Source: Sacculina carcini (Eukaryota > Arthropoda > Thecostraca > Sacculinidae). Taken from it: a stretch of 64,000 nt of DNA. Below the pieces are notes generated by a model, which saw nothing but the letters and a program-made list of their open reading frames with translations, ran no database searches and had not been told where the DNA came from. This document shows positions 25,628 to 36,779 of this stretch, piece after piece; position 1 is the first letter of the stretch, and every line of letters begins with the position of its first letter. The DNA lies in assembly GCA_916048095.2 (NCBI GenBank), contig OU696576.1, positions 8,555,988 through 8,619,987 on the forward strand, written 5' to 3'. The translations under genes were made by a program, and so were the position numbers.

Positions 25628-26687
25628 CGGTCAGCCAGCCACAAACATACAGGACGATAGACAAACCACTGGCAACAGGAGAAGAAAACAGTAGAAAAGC
25701 AGCCTCTATTCAATGATAATCAATGACATATTCAATAAGGCAGCAATTGTAGAAAACAGCCAATTTCAAAAGCTAGCAATCAACGTAACAAGCAACTGAT
25801 ATTCACAAGCCGTAGCAGCCTGTAATTTTCGCAATATACCAGCTTAAGCAGCCTCTAACGAATATGCACTGGTTATTTTGGAATAAATATGGAAATGAGT
25901 GGTCTAGAAAATAGCAAAAACAAGTAAACTAAAAAATACCTGGAAATAAATGATACAAACCCTATTCTTATACAAAATTTGATATCCTAGTGAGACGGCA
26001 CTGAGTGGTGATAACGCCAGCTAAGTTGAGCTAAACTATCAAGACACGTTCATAACATCCCACCACCGGGCAATTACAATATTTTTCCACTTACTGCAAA
26101 CCAGGATGATTATACGTGCGCAAACACACACAAGAACGAATCTGATTACCCTGGACTCATTTGTTTACATTCTCAGATATGTCGTAGGCGAGTATTATTA
26201 TGTAGTATTATATTATTTACATTTCAAAGCTGGAATACAAAGTTCCCCCTATCAAATAGCACATCACAACTATATTTCGTTATTTTATTGACATCGTTTT
26301 CATTTTTGATCTAATTGAACAAAACTATTCAGACTAAATATGACGTCCAGATAATTGTGAAGCTAATATAGAAAGAAGCAAAAGAAATTAACGATGAAAG
26401 CTGACAAATCGAATCAAATCAAATCAAAAGGTCAAATACATTTGTGTGTATACATGTATACATATGTACAATACTTGAGCTCGCAGCAAAAAAAATATCC
26501 GAAAATCTGATCTGAAACACATCTGATAGTGTCTGTTCAGTGTATGTATGAGCTAAAATGTAGAACCCGCTCACGCGACTTTGCTATTTGTAAATTATAT
26601 TTCGGGGTTATAGAGGAGTCAATGCTCGTGTTTACACCATTGCTACCAAAGTACACCATACAAACGCTCATTGGCTACAGCTGGTTT
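25628..26687. promoter_or_regulatory. Divergent promoter region TMEM60 / HSP90B1
   Basis: No coding sequence is recognised between the two divergent start codons. The right end holds the ER-stress element and TATA-like box listed separately. Confidence 0.5.
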
Positions 26688-26706
26688 CGTGGCTCGCTCT
26701 CATTGG
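26688..26706 (-). promoter_or_regulatory. ER stress response element (ERSE)
   Basis: The plus strand reads CGTGG, nine bases, ATTGG, which on minus is CCAAT-N9-CCACG with no mismatch. In animals this is the NF-Y plus ATF6/XBP1 site of GRP78/GRP94 promoters. It lies 185 bp before the HSP90B1 start codon and about 33 bp before a TATA-like box. Confidence 0.8.
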
Positions 26707-26738
26707 TTGATTGCGGGACACTCGCACCAATACGCGTG

Positions 26739-26746
26739 TTATAAAG
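26739..26746 (+). promoter_or_regulatory. TATA-like box of HSP90B1
   Basis: TTATAAAG lies about 150 bp upstream of the start codon and just downstream of the ERSE. Confidence 0.5.
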
Positions 26747-26891
26747 CATATATGTGGCAGCTGCGCCACGTACGCTTTGCTCTGCAATATTAGCGTGTGG
26801 GGCATTCTCGTGTGTAGTTTGGTGGTTGTTGGTGTTGTTTTGCCGACAGGAAATTGCTCTGTTGTTGCTGTTGTTTTGCCGTTTTTCAGAT

Positions 26892-29059
26892 ATGCATAAG
26901 TTGCATATACTGTTGTTTTCATTGTGTATCGTATCTCGTGAGTATTATTGTTTGATATCCTGTTCTTTAAATGCATTCTCTGTGTTCTCTCTAATGTTCT
27001 AATTGGATCCCCTGCTTTATAATTTTGTCCTTTTACATGAGTTTTTCTTCTATTTTATCGTTTTTTATCAGGCATTTCGGTGCGAACGGTTGTGGCCGAA
27101 GATGAAGCGGAACCGACGGTCGGCGATAATCTGGCACAGCACAAAGACTCCACCACAGGTATTTTGGTGCTTTTCCTGTTGCTTGTTGTGCTCCAAGTTT
27201 TAAACTATCCCGAAAAGCTGCGGATCCTAAACCGCTAACCTCGTATTTAGTGGTGCATCAGAATTCGGCAGTGATATTAAAAATTAGGCTGTCTTATCAA
27301 GTTTTGTTTTGTCAGTTTAATTATTGATATCTACGTTTTTGCTTTTGGACTACAAATATTTGCTTGTTTTAATTGGAGGCAATTACTAATGCAAAATTTT
27401 ATTTCTTGTTTTTTTACGGAAAAAGCGTAATCTTTCATGAGCAGTGCGAACGGAGAATGTGGCTTTACGTATTTTAAAATGGACTTCGGTTAGATATCTA
27501 GCGAACTATTCTGCTAGCTCCTGGTTTAGTCCCCTGTTCATATGTCAGTGGAAAATGCTGCGTGCCAAGGCAACTGTATGCGTGTGTGTGTGTGTATGTG
27601 ATCAATGTGTATGTGCGTGTGTGTGTTTGCGTGTGCCTGTCAGCCACCAACACGGTACAGGTGGAGGAGGAAGCCATCAGTCTGGACGGACTGAATGCGG
27701 CGCAGATGAAACAGTTAATGCAGGGCGCCGAGGGTCACGCCTTCCAAGCCGAGGTCAACCGCATGATGAAGCTAATCATCAACTCACTCTACAAGAACAA
27801 GGAGGTTGGTCAACATCAATATGCATTATATACATTATATATATATATAGGTATAGCGCCTGTTAAGACACCGGTGTGATATAGCGTACAAAAATAAAAG
27901 AAATCAAGATGAAACACAAATCACAACCGAGAACAAGTGGAAATGAGTGTATACAAGTATATACACACGGACACAAGCATGTACAAGTACAAAAACAAGA
28001 ACAAAAAAACAAAGAGCTACACATTCACACATGCAAGCAGGTAAAACGGATTCGATCAAGTTGCAGCTAGGAGGAGGACAGACAATATTCTTCATTATTG
28101 CTATTTGTCATTGGTTTTGATTTGATAATTTCATTTCATTTTTCCTCATTAGCCTTCATCTTCCCGACTAGAATTTATTACTTTTCGAACTCTCTTTCTC
28201 TCTACATATTTTGGGCTGTACGTACAGTACATGGGGGCCAATGCAGGGTGGTAATATTACTTGCACTTTTCCTCCATGCTACTGGAATCGTCTGTGATTA
28301 ATAATAATAATAATAGTTGACATTTCAGGCGCAATTTCCCGCCTATTTCAACTCACATGACACGCCCCGCTCTTCGTTCAATCACAGCGCTAACCAGAAC
28401 GGAGATGGTGCTAGATAGATGGATATCCGAAAAGATAAGCAAACGTGATTGGAGAATATCTTAATCGTGAGACACCTGGGCGAAACGGGGAACCATTGAC
28501 GCGTGTTGTGTTTGCCTACAGATATTTCTGCGCGAGCTCATCTCCAACGCGTCCGACGCACTCGACAAGATTCGTCTGATCTCGCTAACGGACCGCGACG
28601 CTCTCGACGCCACCAGTGAACTCTCCATTCGCATCAAGGTGTGTCCATATGTCTGTGTGTGTGTGTGTTGCTTTATTATTAGAATATAAAACACCTGACA
28701 ACAACAATTAGTCGACAACAAAAATACAAACACTCATAGACGAATCATTTCACTAGACAACGCTGTTTTTACACATACACAAATAATACACACACACACA
28801 CACATTCACAAATACAAGCACAATAATGAATCAATCTCGAGCAGCTAACCGCAATAAACTTCCAAGCAAATAATACTTTGACAATTAACGTTGATGCAGT
28901 CTGGAATAGTATATAAAATATTGAGGAAATCCAACAGCTTACCGCTTTTCGTAGTAGCATTGACGAGAACCTATTGTGAATTCCAATAATTCCAGTTTTC
29001 CCTACTCAAATATAGTCGTTGGCGCTTAGCTATGTTGTATCTGTACTTATGTACTTGAC

Positions 29060-29107
<48 letters not shown>

Positions 29108-29216
29108 ACCAACACACACACACATACACACATACACACACACAAACACACAAACACACACACAAACACACACAAACACACAAACACACAAACACACACA
29201 AACACACACAAACACA

Positions 29217-29277
<61 letters not shown>

Positions 29278-29290
29278 ACACACACATACA

Positions 29291-29326
<36 letters not shown>

Positions 29327-29896
29327 CCGACAAGGAGAAGCGTATGCTGCATATCACCGACACGGGCATCGGCATGACCAAGGAGGATCTGGTGAGAAAT
29401 CTCGGCACAATCGCCAAGTCGGGCACGTCCGATTTTCTCGCCAAAATGGCCGACAGCAGAGACGCACAGCAGCTGGGCGATATGATCGGCCAGTTCGGCG
29501 TCGGCTTCTATTCGGCCTTTCTCGGTGAGATGCAGCCGCCGTCGCCGCCTCCTTGCTTTTGTGTTTGTGTGTGTGTGTGTGTTTGTGAGCGCTTTTGACA
29601 TCTTCGGGCGAAAGCGAGATATTAATATGTGTCTAATGTATTTTATGTAATGTGTATGCAAACTCAGCGTAAATTTCTATCTATCTAATCATTATTATTA
29701 GTTTTAATAATGAAATAATCAATGTGTTGTCATTATTAAATGGTCCTAAAGTTTTAATTGTTGTTTTTTCATTTTACTTTTTGTTCTCTGTTTGCCGCAC
29801 GGTTTTTTACTCAATTTCACAACAATAACAATAACAACAGTATTGTGAGATTCTGGCCAAATTATTGGCACAGCACTCAGCACATATAAGGCAGAC

Positions 29897-29956
<60 letters not shown>

Positions 29957-30812
29957 TGCTTCTTTTTCGTTGTTTCACCGTGTAAGATTTCGCGTGTGTG
30001 TGAGTGTATGTATTTACATGACTGCTATGTGTATGTCTGCTGTATGTGTGTGTGTTTGTGAGTGTATTTTTGCCTTTTTGCGTATGTAAATGTGTTTGTG
30101 TGTGTGTGCGATTGTCTATGTGTATGACTCTTGTGTTTGAGTGTGTGCATGTGTGTGTGAGCGCTTTTGAGACCCTCGGGTGAAAAGCGCGATATATATG
30201 TCTTGTCTATATGTGTATCTATATATGTAATGTAATATGTGTGTGTGTGTGTCTGTCTGTCTGCCAGTTTGCGACCGCGTCATTGTCACGTCGAAACACA
30301 ACAACGACACTCAGCACATTTGGGAGTCGGACGCCGATAGTTTCCGCGTGGCCCAGGATCCTCGTGGCGACACTCTCCAGCGCGGCACCACCATCAGGTG
30401 CGTGCGTATATGGGACACGTGTCGGGCCCGGGTTCCAATCTACACAGGGGAAAAGTTTTTTTTGCTGGCAACGCGATGGTTTCTTTGAACATAGCGGGTT
30501 TTACTAATCAATCTTAGCCTATGTAAGGTTGTGTGTGTGTGTTTGTATTTGTGGCACGTCAGGGTACTGGTTTAATTAAGAGGTCTCTACCATCTCCTGT
30601 CGATTTTCTACAAATGCATCAGATGATGGTGATGGTGAGTACTGTATGCTTGTGTGTGTGTGCGTGTGTGTGTGTGTTGTAGTTTGGTATTGAAAGAAGA
30701 GGCGCAGGACTTTCTCGAGCCAGACACATTGCGCAATCTGATCAAAAAGTACTCGCAGTTTATCACGTTCGACATTTTCCTCTGGGAGAGCAAGGTTGGT
30801 GCTTGCTTGTTA

Positions 30813-30855
<43 letters not shown>

Positions 30856-32004
30856 GATGTGTGCTTGAGTCTGGTCATGTCTTGTCTTTTATATCTTGTC
30901 TTTTATGAATATTATATGTCTTTTATATATATCTTTTAGACGTTTAATGTCTGATATTTCACTAATATTTTATCATGTATTTTATTTATGTTCGTACGTG
31001 TCTTTTAATGAATAGTGAATTCCTTGGAAATTTGTTGATAAATACCATGAGTGGACAACAAATAGACATTGATTGATTGATTGATTTTATATCTTGTCTT
31101 TTTCGCCTTGCTTCATATTGTTCCTGCTTCCATAGCAGGGCTGACAACTGGGCCAATTTTTGAATGGTTTGTACGGCGTTTGTGTGTGTGTGTGTATGTC
31201 TATGTGTGTTTGTGTGCTCAGACTGAGCAGGTGGAGGAACCTGTTGAAGAGGAGCCGGAAGAGACAGCCAAGAGCGACGAAGAGAAGTCTGATGACGACA
31301 AACAGCAGCAGGAGGAGGAAGAAGAGGATGCCGCCAGCAAGGACTCCGAGGATGCCGAAGTGGAGGTCGAGGAAGACAAGGAGAAGGACAAGCCCAAGAC
31401 GAAGAAGGTGTCGAAGACCACGTGGGACTGGGTCAAACAGAACGATGCCAAGCCCATCTGGACCAAGAAGTCAGTGAAATTCAGTTGTTGCTGGTTTTAT
31501 ACTGTAATAAATGTTTATAGCTGACGTTTATAAGTTATAATTGGTATTATACTTATAACCAGGTATAATAGTATAAAATCCCCAATCATATATGTATATA
31601 TACATATATGTGTGTGTGTTTGTCCGTATGTGGCAGGCCGTCTGAGGTTGAGGACGATGAATACATACAGTTCTACAAGGCGCTGACCAATGACAAAGAG
31701 GCGCCGGTGGCTCGCACGCACTTCGTTGCCGAGGGCGAGGTGACATTCAAGTCGCTGTTGTTTGTGCCTGCCGTGGCGCCGGGCGATGTTCTGCGCAGCT
31801 ACGGCACCAAGGCGGACAGCATCAAGCTGTTTGTGCGTCGCGTTTTCATCACCGACGAGTTCAAAGACATGATGCCCAACTATTTGGCGTTTGTGCGCGG
31901 CATTGTCGATTCGGACGATTTGCCGCTGAACGTGAGTCGCGAGGATCTTCAGCAGCACAAACTACTCAAGGTCATCAAGAAGAAACTGATTCGCAAGGTG
32001 GGTG

Positions 32005-32060
<56 letters not shown>

Positions 32061-34520
32061 AGACACACACACACACACAGACACACACACACACACACAG
32101 ATACTATTGCAGTGGTTCTCAACCATATTCAAACTGCTCAACCTTCACAAGTTCCACGCATGTGTTCATCGAACCGTTCGTGTGTTGGTGAAGTATTATA
32201 TGAGAAAAATCACAAATCACGTACGATCAAGACAGTCAAGACACAAGTAGGCTACTACTGAGTGGACCGAGTTGCTTGCAGCACAGATATCAAGACCAAG
32301 TGATGTGGTGTGATTAGCTGCAGCCAATAATGACCAAATGATTTTGTTATCAATGTAACGTCGAGCAATAATAATAGCTTGCTGATTGTATTTTCTCTCT
32401 CTCGTACATTCACTATCATTTATTCATCACAATTACTCATGCATATGAAAGCATGCCATATTGGCATTTGGCTGAGCCAATTTGTCCAGCCACCCTTTCA
32501 TACAGACGTGTGTGTATGTGTGTGTGTGTTGGGTGTTGTTGGGTGTGTAGGTGATTGACATGTTGAAAAAGTTGGACGACAAGGAGTTTGCCAAGTTCTG
32601 GAAGGAGTACAGCACCAACATCAAGTTGGGCGTGTTCGAGGACGCCGCCAACCGCAGTCGGCTGGCCAAGCTGTTGCGCTTCTATTCGTCGCACAGCAAA
32701 GACGAGCAGACATCACTGGCCGACTATGTGAAGCGAGCCAAGCCCGGCCAGGATCATATCTTCTTCGTGGCGGCCGCCAGCAAGCAGGAGGTGTGCAACG
32801 AGCACGTCACATGCCCTCTTTCTCACTATCACACTCACACACCGAGACAGGGAAACTTACACGTACATACATACAGACATACACACAGAGAGGGACATAC
32901 CGAGGCGTAAGACACACAGACACACATACACGGAGAGATACAGTTTTGCCATGAAACAGCCGGTGTTATTTTGGATCGTGGCGGTGTGACATTGTAATTT
33001 GTGGTTGTATAATTTCAAGGTATGCGCATATGAACACGCAGCTTTAATTAATATTGACTAGTTGATAATTGGTGAACTGTTGAAGTGTTGTTTTGGGGAG
33101 AGCGATTATTCAGCAGAATTGGCACCCCCTTGGACTACTGCAGCTGTCGCCTATCATATCCCTCTATCTTCGGAATAAATATAAATATATGTTCAAAAGA
33201 ATTGCAGGCGATTCATTTGCTTTAGTGTTGATTGGCGTTGCTGATGTCTGTTGTCTGTTGTTGTGTTGTGTGAATCAGTGCGAGAATTCGCCGTTCACCG
33301 AGCGCCTCTTGAAGCGAGGCTACGAGGTGCTCTACCTCACCGAGGCCATCGACGAGTACGCCATCACATCGCTGCCCGAATTCGACAGCAAAAAGTTCCA
33401 GAACGTCGCCAAGGAGGGACTCAAACTCAAGGAGGACGCCGACAAAGTGAAGGAGCTGGAGAAACTCTATGAACCCGTGACCAAGTGGCTGGCCGATGAT
33501 GTTCTCAAGGATGAGGTGCCAGCTCTGCTCTCTCTCTCCAACCCTTCACTCTCTCTCCAATCTATGTTCCTCTAGTCACCGCGCTTTCCCACCGTCACTT
33601 GCTTCTTACTCTACGTTACTTCTTACGTTGATTTGTGTCTTGTATGTAATTATATGACAATGCAAACGGACTCTTATCATGCTGTCTGTCTGGGAGAATG
33701 ATTGCATTCACCATTGCACTCATGTGTGTGTGTGTGTGTGTGTGTCGGTGTGCACACAGGTGGGCAAGGTGACGGTGAGTAACAGGCTGACATCGACGCC
33801 GTGCGCGCTGGTCGCCTCGCAGTTCGGCTGGACGGGCAACATGGAGCGCATTGTCACCTCACAGACGCACACCAAGGCCGACGACCCGAGTCGCAGCTAC
33901 TACATGGAACAGCGCAAGACGCTCGAGCTCAACCCGCGCCATCCGCTCATCAAGGAGCTGTTGCGACGCGTCGATGCCGGCCAGGTTGCCGACGATCAAG
34001 CGGCGCGCGACACGGCACGCATGCTGTACCGCACCGCAGTGCTGCGCTCCGGATTTCAGCTGAAAGATACGGTGGAGTTTGCCGCCAGCGTTGAGAGTAT
34101 GATGAGGAAAACGCTGGGCGTGTCTCTGAATGAGTTGGTGAGTGCCGCACTCTCTCTCTCTCTCTCTCTGTCTCTGCTTCCTCCCTCTCTCCTCTGGTCT
34201 GTGTAAGTTCAACAAGTTCAACTGTACGCGTATATGATTGTTGTTTCAATGCAACTGTTTCTTTTGCATAACACAGATGTGGCATGAAGCTTGGGAAAAT
34301 GTTTCAATTGCAAATACTGTGAGAAATTCAATGATAAATGTGTGTGTGTGTGTGTGTGTGTGTTCTCTTTCAACAGCCGGAGGAAGAGGAGTTTGACGAT
34401 GCTGCCACAACCGACACCGATTCTTCTGACGTTGACGAAGACGGCGACATTGATGCAGATGAAATTGCAGCAGAAATGACGCCGGAGGCAGACCTCACCG
34501 GAGAACGTGATGAGCTCTAG
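26892..34520 (+). CDS. HSP90B1: Endoplasmin (GRP94), ER-lumenal HSP90
   Basis: Complete: 13 coding exons giving 819 residues (human about 803). Exons: 26892-26937, 27072-27158, 27644-27804, 28522-28638, 29326-29524, 30268-30397, 30683-30794, 31222-31469, 31637-31997, 32551-32790, 33279-33515, 33760-34137, 34377-34520. Phases join throughout. Exon 1 is a signal peptide ([15 protein letters not shown]). ATP-pocket motifs are [10 protein letters not shown] (about 107), DTGIGM (about 148) and GQFGVGFY (about 191). Exon 8 is the charged linker, a Glu/Asp/Lys run. The middle domain has [15 protein letters not shown] [10 protein letters not shown] and [10 protein letters not shown]. Exon 12 has NPRHPLI and ALVASQFGW. 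The protein ends GERDEL, an RDEL variant of the KDEL retrieval signal. Family role: ATP-driven folding of secreted and membrane proteins. Regulation by the unfolded-protein response is implied by the upstream ERSE. Most 3' splice sites follow (TG)n tracts. Confidence 0.97.
28200..28315 (-). repeat. (TTA)n-headed repeat, inverted head fragment
   Basis: Minus strand: (TTA)n, then a diverged match to the family head, including a GTGCAAGTAATATTACCACCC-like stretch. Lies in HSP90B1 intron 3. Confidence 0.6.
29062..29325. repeat. (CA)n tract abutting a 3' splice site
   Basis: About 260 bp of CA with CAA and CAT interruptions ends as CACACACAG immediately before HSP90B1 exon 5. The sense strand is CA, the reverse of most acceptor tracts in this window. 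Confidence 0.95.
29583..29650 (+). repeat. 3'-tail remnant of a LINE/SINE
   Basis: GTGAGCGCTTTTGACATC followed by TCGGGCGAAAGCGAGATA. The same module recurs at 30,158-30,240 with GCGCGATATATATG. Hairpin-plus-GCGCTATATAAATA tails are common at CR1/L2-mobilised SINE ends. Confidence 0.5.
29901..29953. repeat. (CA)n microsatellite
   Basis: A pure CA run in HSP90B1 intron 5. Confidence 0.9.
30158..30240 (+). repeat. 3'-tail remnant of a LINE/SINE, second copy
   Basis: TGTGAGCGCTTTTGAGACCC then GGGTGAAAAGCGCGATATAT, followed by ATGT-rich sequence. Partner of 29,583-29,650 in the same intron. Confidence 0.5.
32008..32100. repeat. (CA)n microsatellite after HSP90B1 exon 9
   Basis: A CA run with GACA interruptions starting 10 bases past the donor. 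Confidence 0.9.
33095..33192 (+). repeat. SINE 3' half
   Basis: Resembles the end of the element at 45,000-45,215: both contain CCTTGGA.TA.TGCAGCTGTC and CCCTCTA, then an A-rich tail (AATAAATATAAATA). Lies in HSP90B1 intron 10. Confidence 0.6.
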
Positions 34521-35304
34521 TCCCTGTCCCCCAGCCAGCCCTTGAATTTCCCCCAACACACACTCGTCCAACAGTCAGCTGTTTTCTGGTGTGAATGAAT
34601 CATACACACCGTGTTTGTGCACAAATTAATCACGCCTTTGTTTCCTTCTGTTTTTGCGGTGTTGTGAATTGTGCGCATGTGTGTGTGTGTGTGAGGAGTT
34701 TTGGCGTGGCGTGTTTTCCGGGTTTTCTTGTGACATTATAAGCGGCGTTATTTTTGTGCTAACCGACCGGTGTGTCTTGTATCTTCACAGTTCTCTGATC
34801 AATTCGTGCCCGTGTGTGTGTGTGGTATTTATGTTTGGCGTGTGTTCACTTGGTTGTTTTGTCAGTTAAGTTTTGCGTCAGTCAGTTTGGCTCTGTTCTC
34901 TCTTGTATTCATTCGGATGACAACGCGTGTTTGATTTCAATGACCATAAACCTGTTTGTACTGACACAACTTGTTTGCGTTCTCTGGATGAATTCAGCTA
35001 GCGAGTGTGTTAAATCACGGGCTCACAGCACGCACAAGACTTGAGCCAAGCCTTATCAAGGATCAAGTCGATTTTGTCTCAGTTTATCGGCAGATTTGAG
35101 TGAGGAAGCAATAGCAGAGGATCCAGTCTGAGTGAGATTCCTGGCAGCTTGCAGGACACACACACAAACACACGCACACACACACACAAACACACACATA
35201 CACAAACACACACATACACACACACAAACACACACAAACATACACAAACATACACAAACACACTCACAAACATACACACACACACACACCGACAGAATAA
35301 TAGG
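34521..35304. other. 3' untranslated regions between convergent HSP90B1 and EIF2B5
   Basis: No coding sequence. The right half (35,155-35,300) is a CA-rich microsatellite with AAAC/ATAC interruptions next to the EIF2B5 stop codon, so on the EIF2B5 sense strand its 3' UTR starts as (GT)n. Confidence 0.6.
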
Positions 35305-36739
35305 CTAGTCGGATTCTTCTTCAGCTTCCTGCAGCCATTGAACCAGTCGCTCAATCTGCCCACACACACACACACACACACACACTGATTCATACATACA
35401 CATTGTGCACGACCCTGTTATCAACACATGCACACTTAATTCGTTACGAACAAGCTGATGTGGGGAAGTATAGCTGGCTCAAGTAATAAATGACGATTCA
35501 AGCTTTTCATTGAATTCATGTACGAAAATTTACGGAACAATTGGTGGAGGATATACTTGGTGACGCCCCTATTCTCATGAGAAAAATCTGAATACGCACA
35601 ATCACAAGATCCCTACTAGCTTTGCACGTGAATGCGCATTTCTGGGAAAACTCTTGAAATTATCTCTTGCAGCATTTTTGAGTCCTCTCTTTTGACCTGG
35701 CCAAATGGTAGAGCGAATATAAAGCGATCACCTGCTTTCTGACAATGGCCGAATGGGCAGTGGCGTCCTCTAGCGGCGAGTTATGGTACCACGCCAGAAT
35801 GCACTCCTCAGACAGCAGATCTCGCTCGTAGAAGAACTGCAGCAGTTTGACCGCACACGCCAGCATAGGTGGCTGACTGCGACAACACGTCTGACACAAA
35901 CATACAGACACACATACACAAAAAGCTCAGCGATAGTAGAACACCAGCACATTGCCAATAGAATATTACATACAAACTAATATAACAAAAACTACAAGAA
36001 TTCTAAAAAATAAACACTGTTTAATTGTACTCGTTCCTCTGTATTTCGTCAGAATTTCTCGCGAAATTTTCAGTAAAATGGTTTTGTATTTGAGAAGTCA
36101 GGCTTGAAAATCTACTGACATTACTATTGGCAGAATATTCCATAAGACATGTGCATATATAGCATGGGTTATCTCGCTGTCACGGCCAGCACACAGAAAA
36201 CTGCACCATTGCGCGCACACAAAACCCGCCTGGTCGCAGTTGGGCATTGAGAAACAAACCCAACCGTTTCACCTAGCCCAGTGTTTCTTAACCTTTCTCA
36301 GTGTTGGCACCGCTGGATTCTCGATAGCCATAGTGAAAATGATAAAAATGCTAACGACGTAATAACAAAACTGTTTTCTATTCAATATTCATGCATATAA
36401 CACCTTTAAGAGGATTAAGAACAACTACGTTTTGCAAGAAAATATAATGCATGGGTTAAACACATTATTTCTTCTTAAAAAATAAAAGGAAAAGGAACCA
36501 GACTTTACACTCCCGGTTAAGAAACCTTGACCTAGCCAGAAAAGGAAGCGAGGGGTAGAGGGAGAGGCGGAGGAAAGAGCACCTCGACGGCGTTGAGAGC
36601 TTGCATCATGGCCGAATCGTTCTTCAAATAGTTGGCCAACACCGGAGTGAAGAAGACAAGAACAGGCGCAAGACTGGAGCTCCACAGCTGAGCCGCCGAT
36701 TTGCCAGTGTCTTCCGGCACACCCACCGACAACACCGCC

Positions 36740-36779
<40 letters not shown>

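Noticed and set aside
28971..29661. Long Cys/Val or Thr/His frames over 29.0-29.6 kb and similar frames elsewhere
   Set aside because: They are translations of (GT)n/(CA)n microsatellites.
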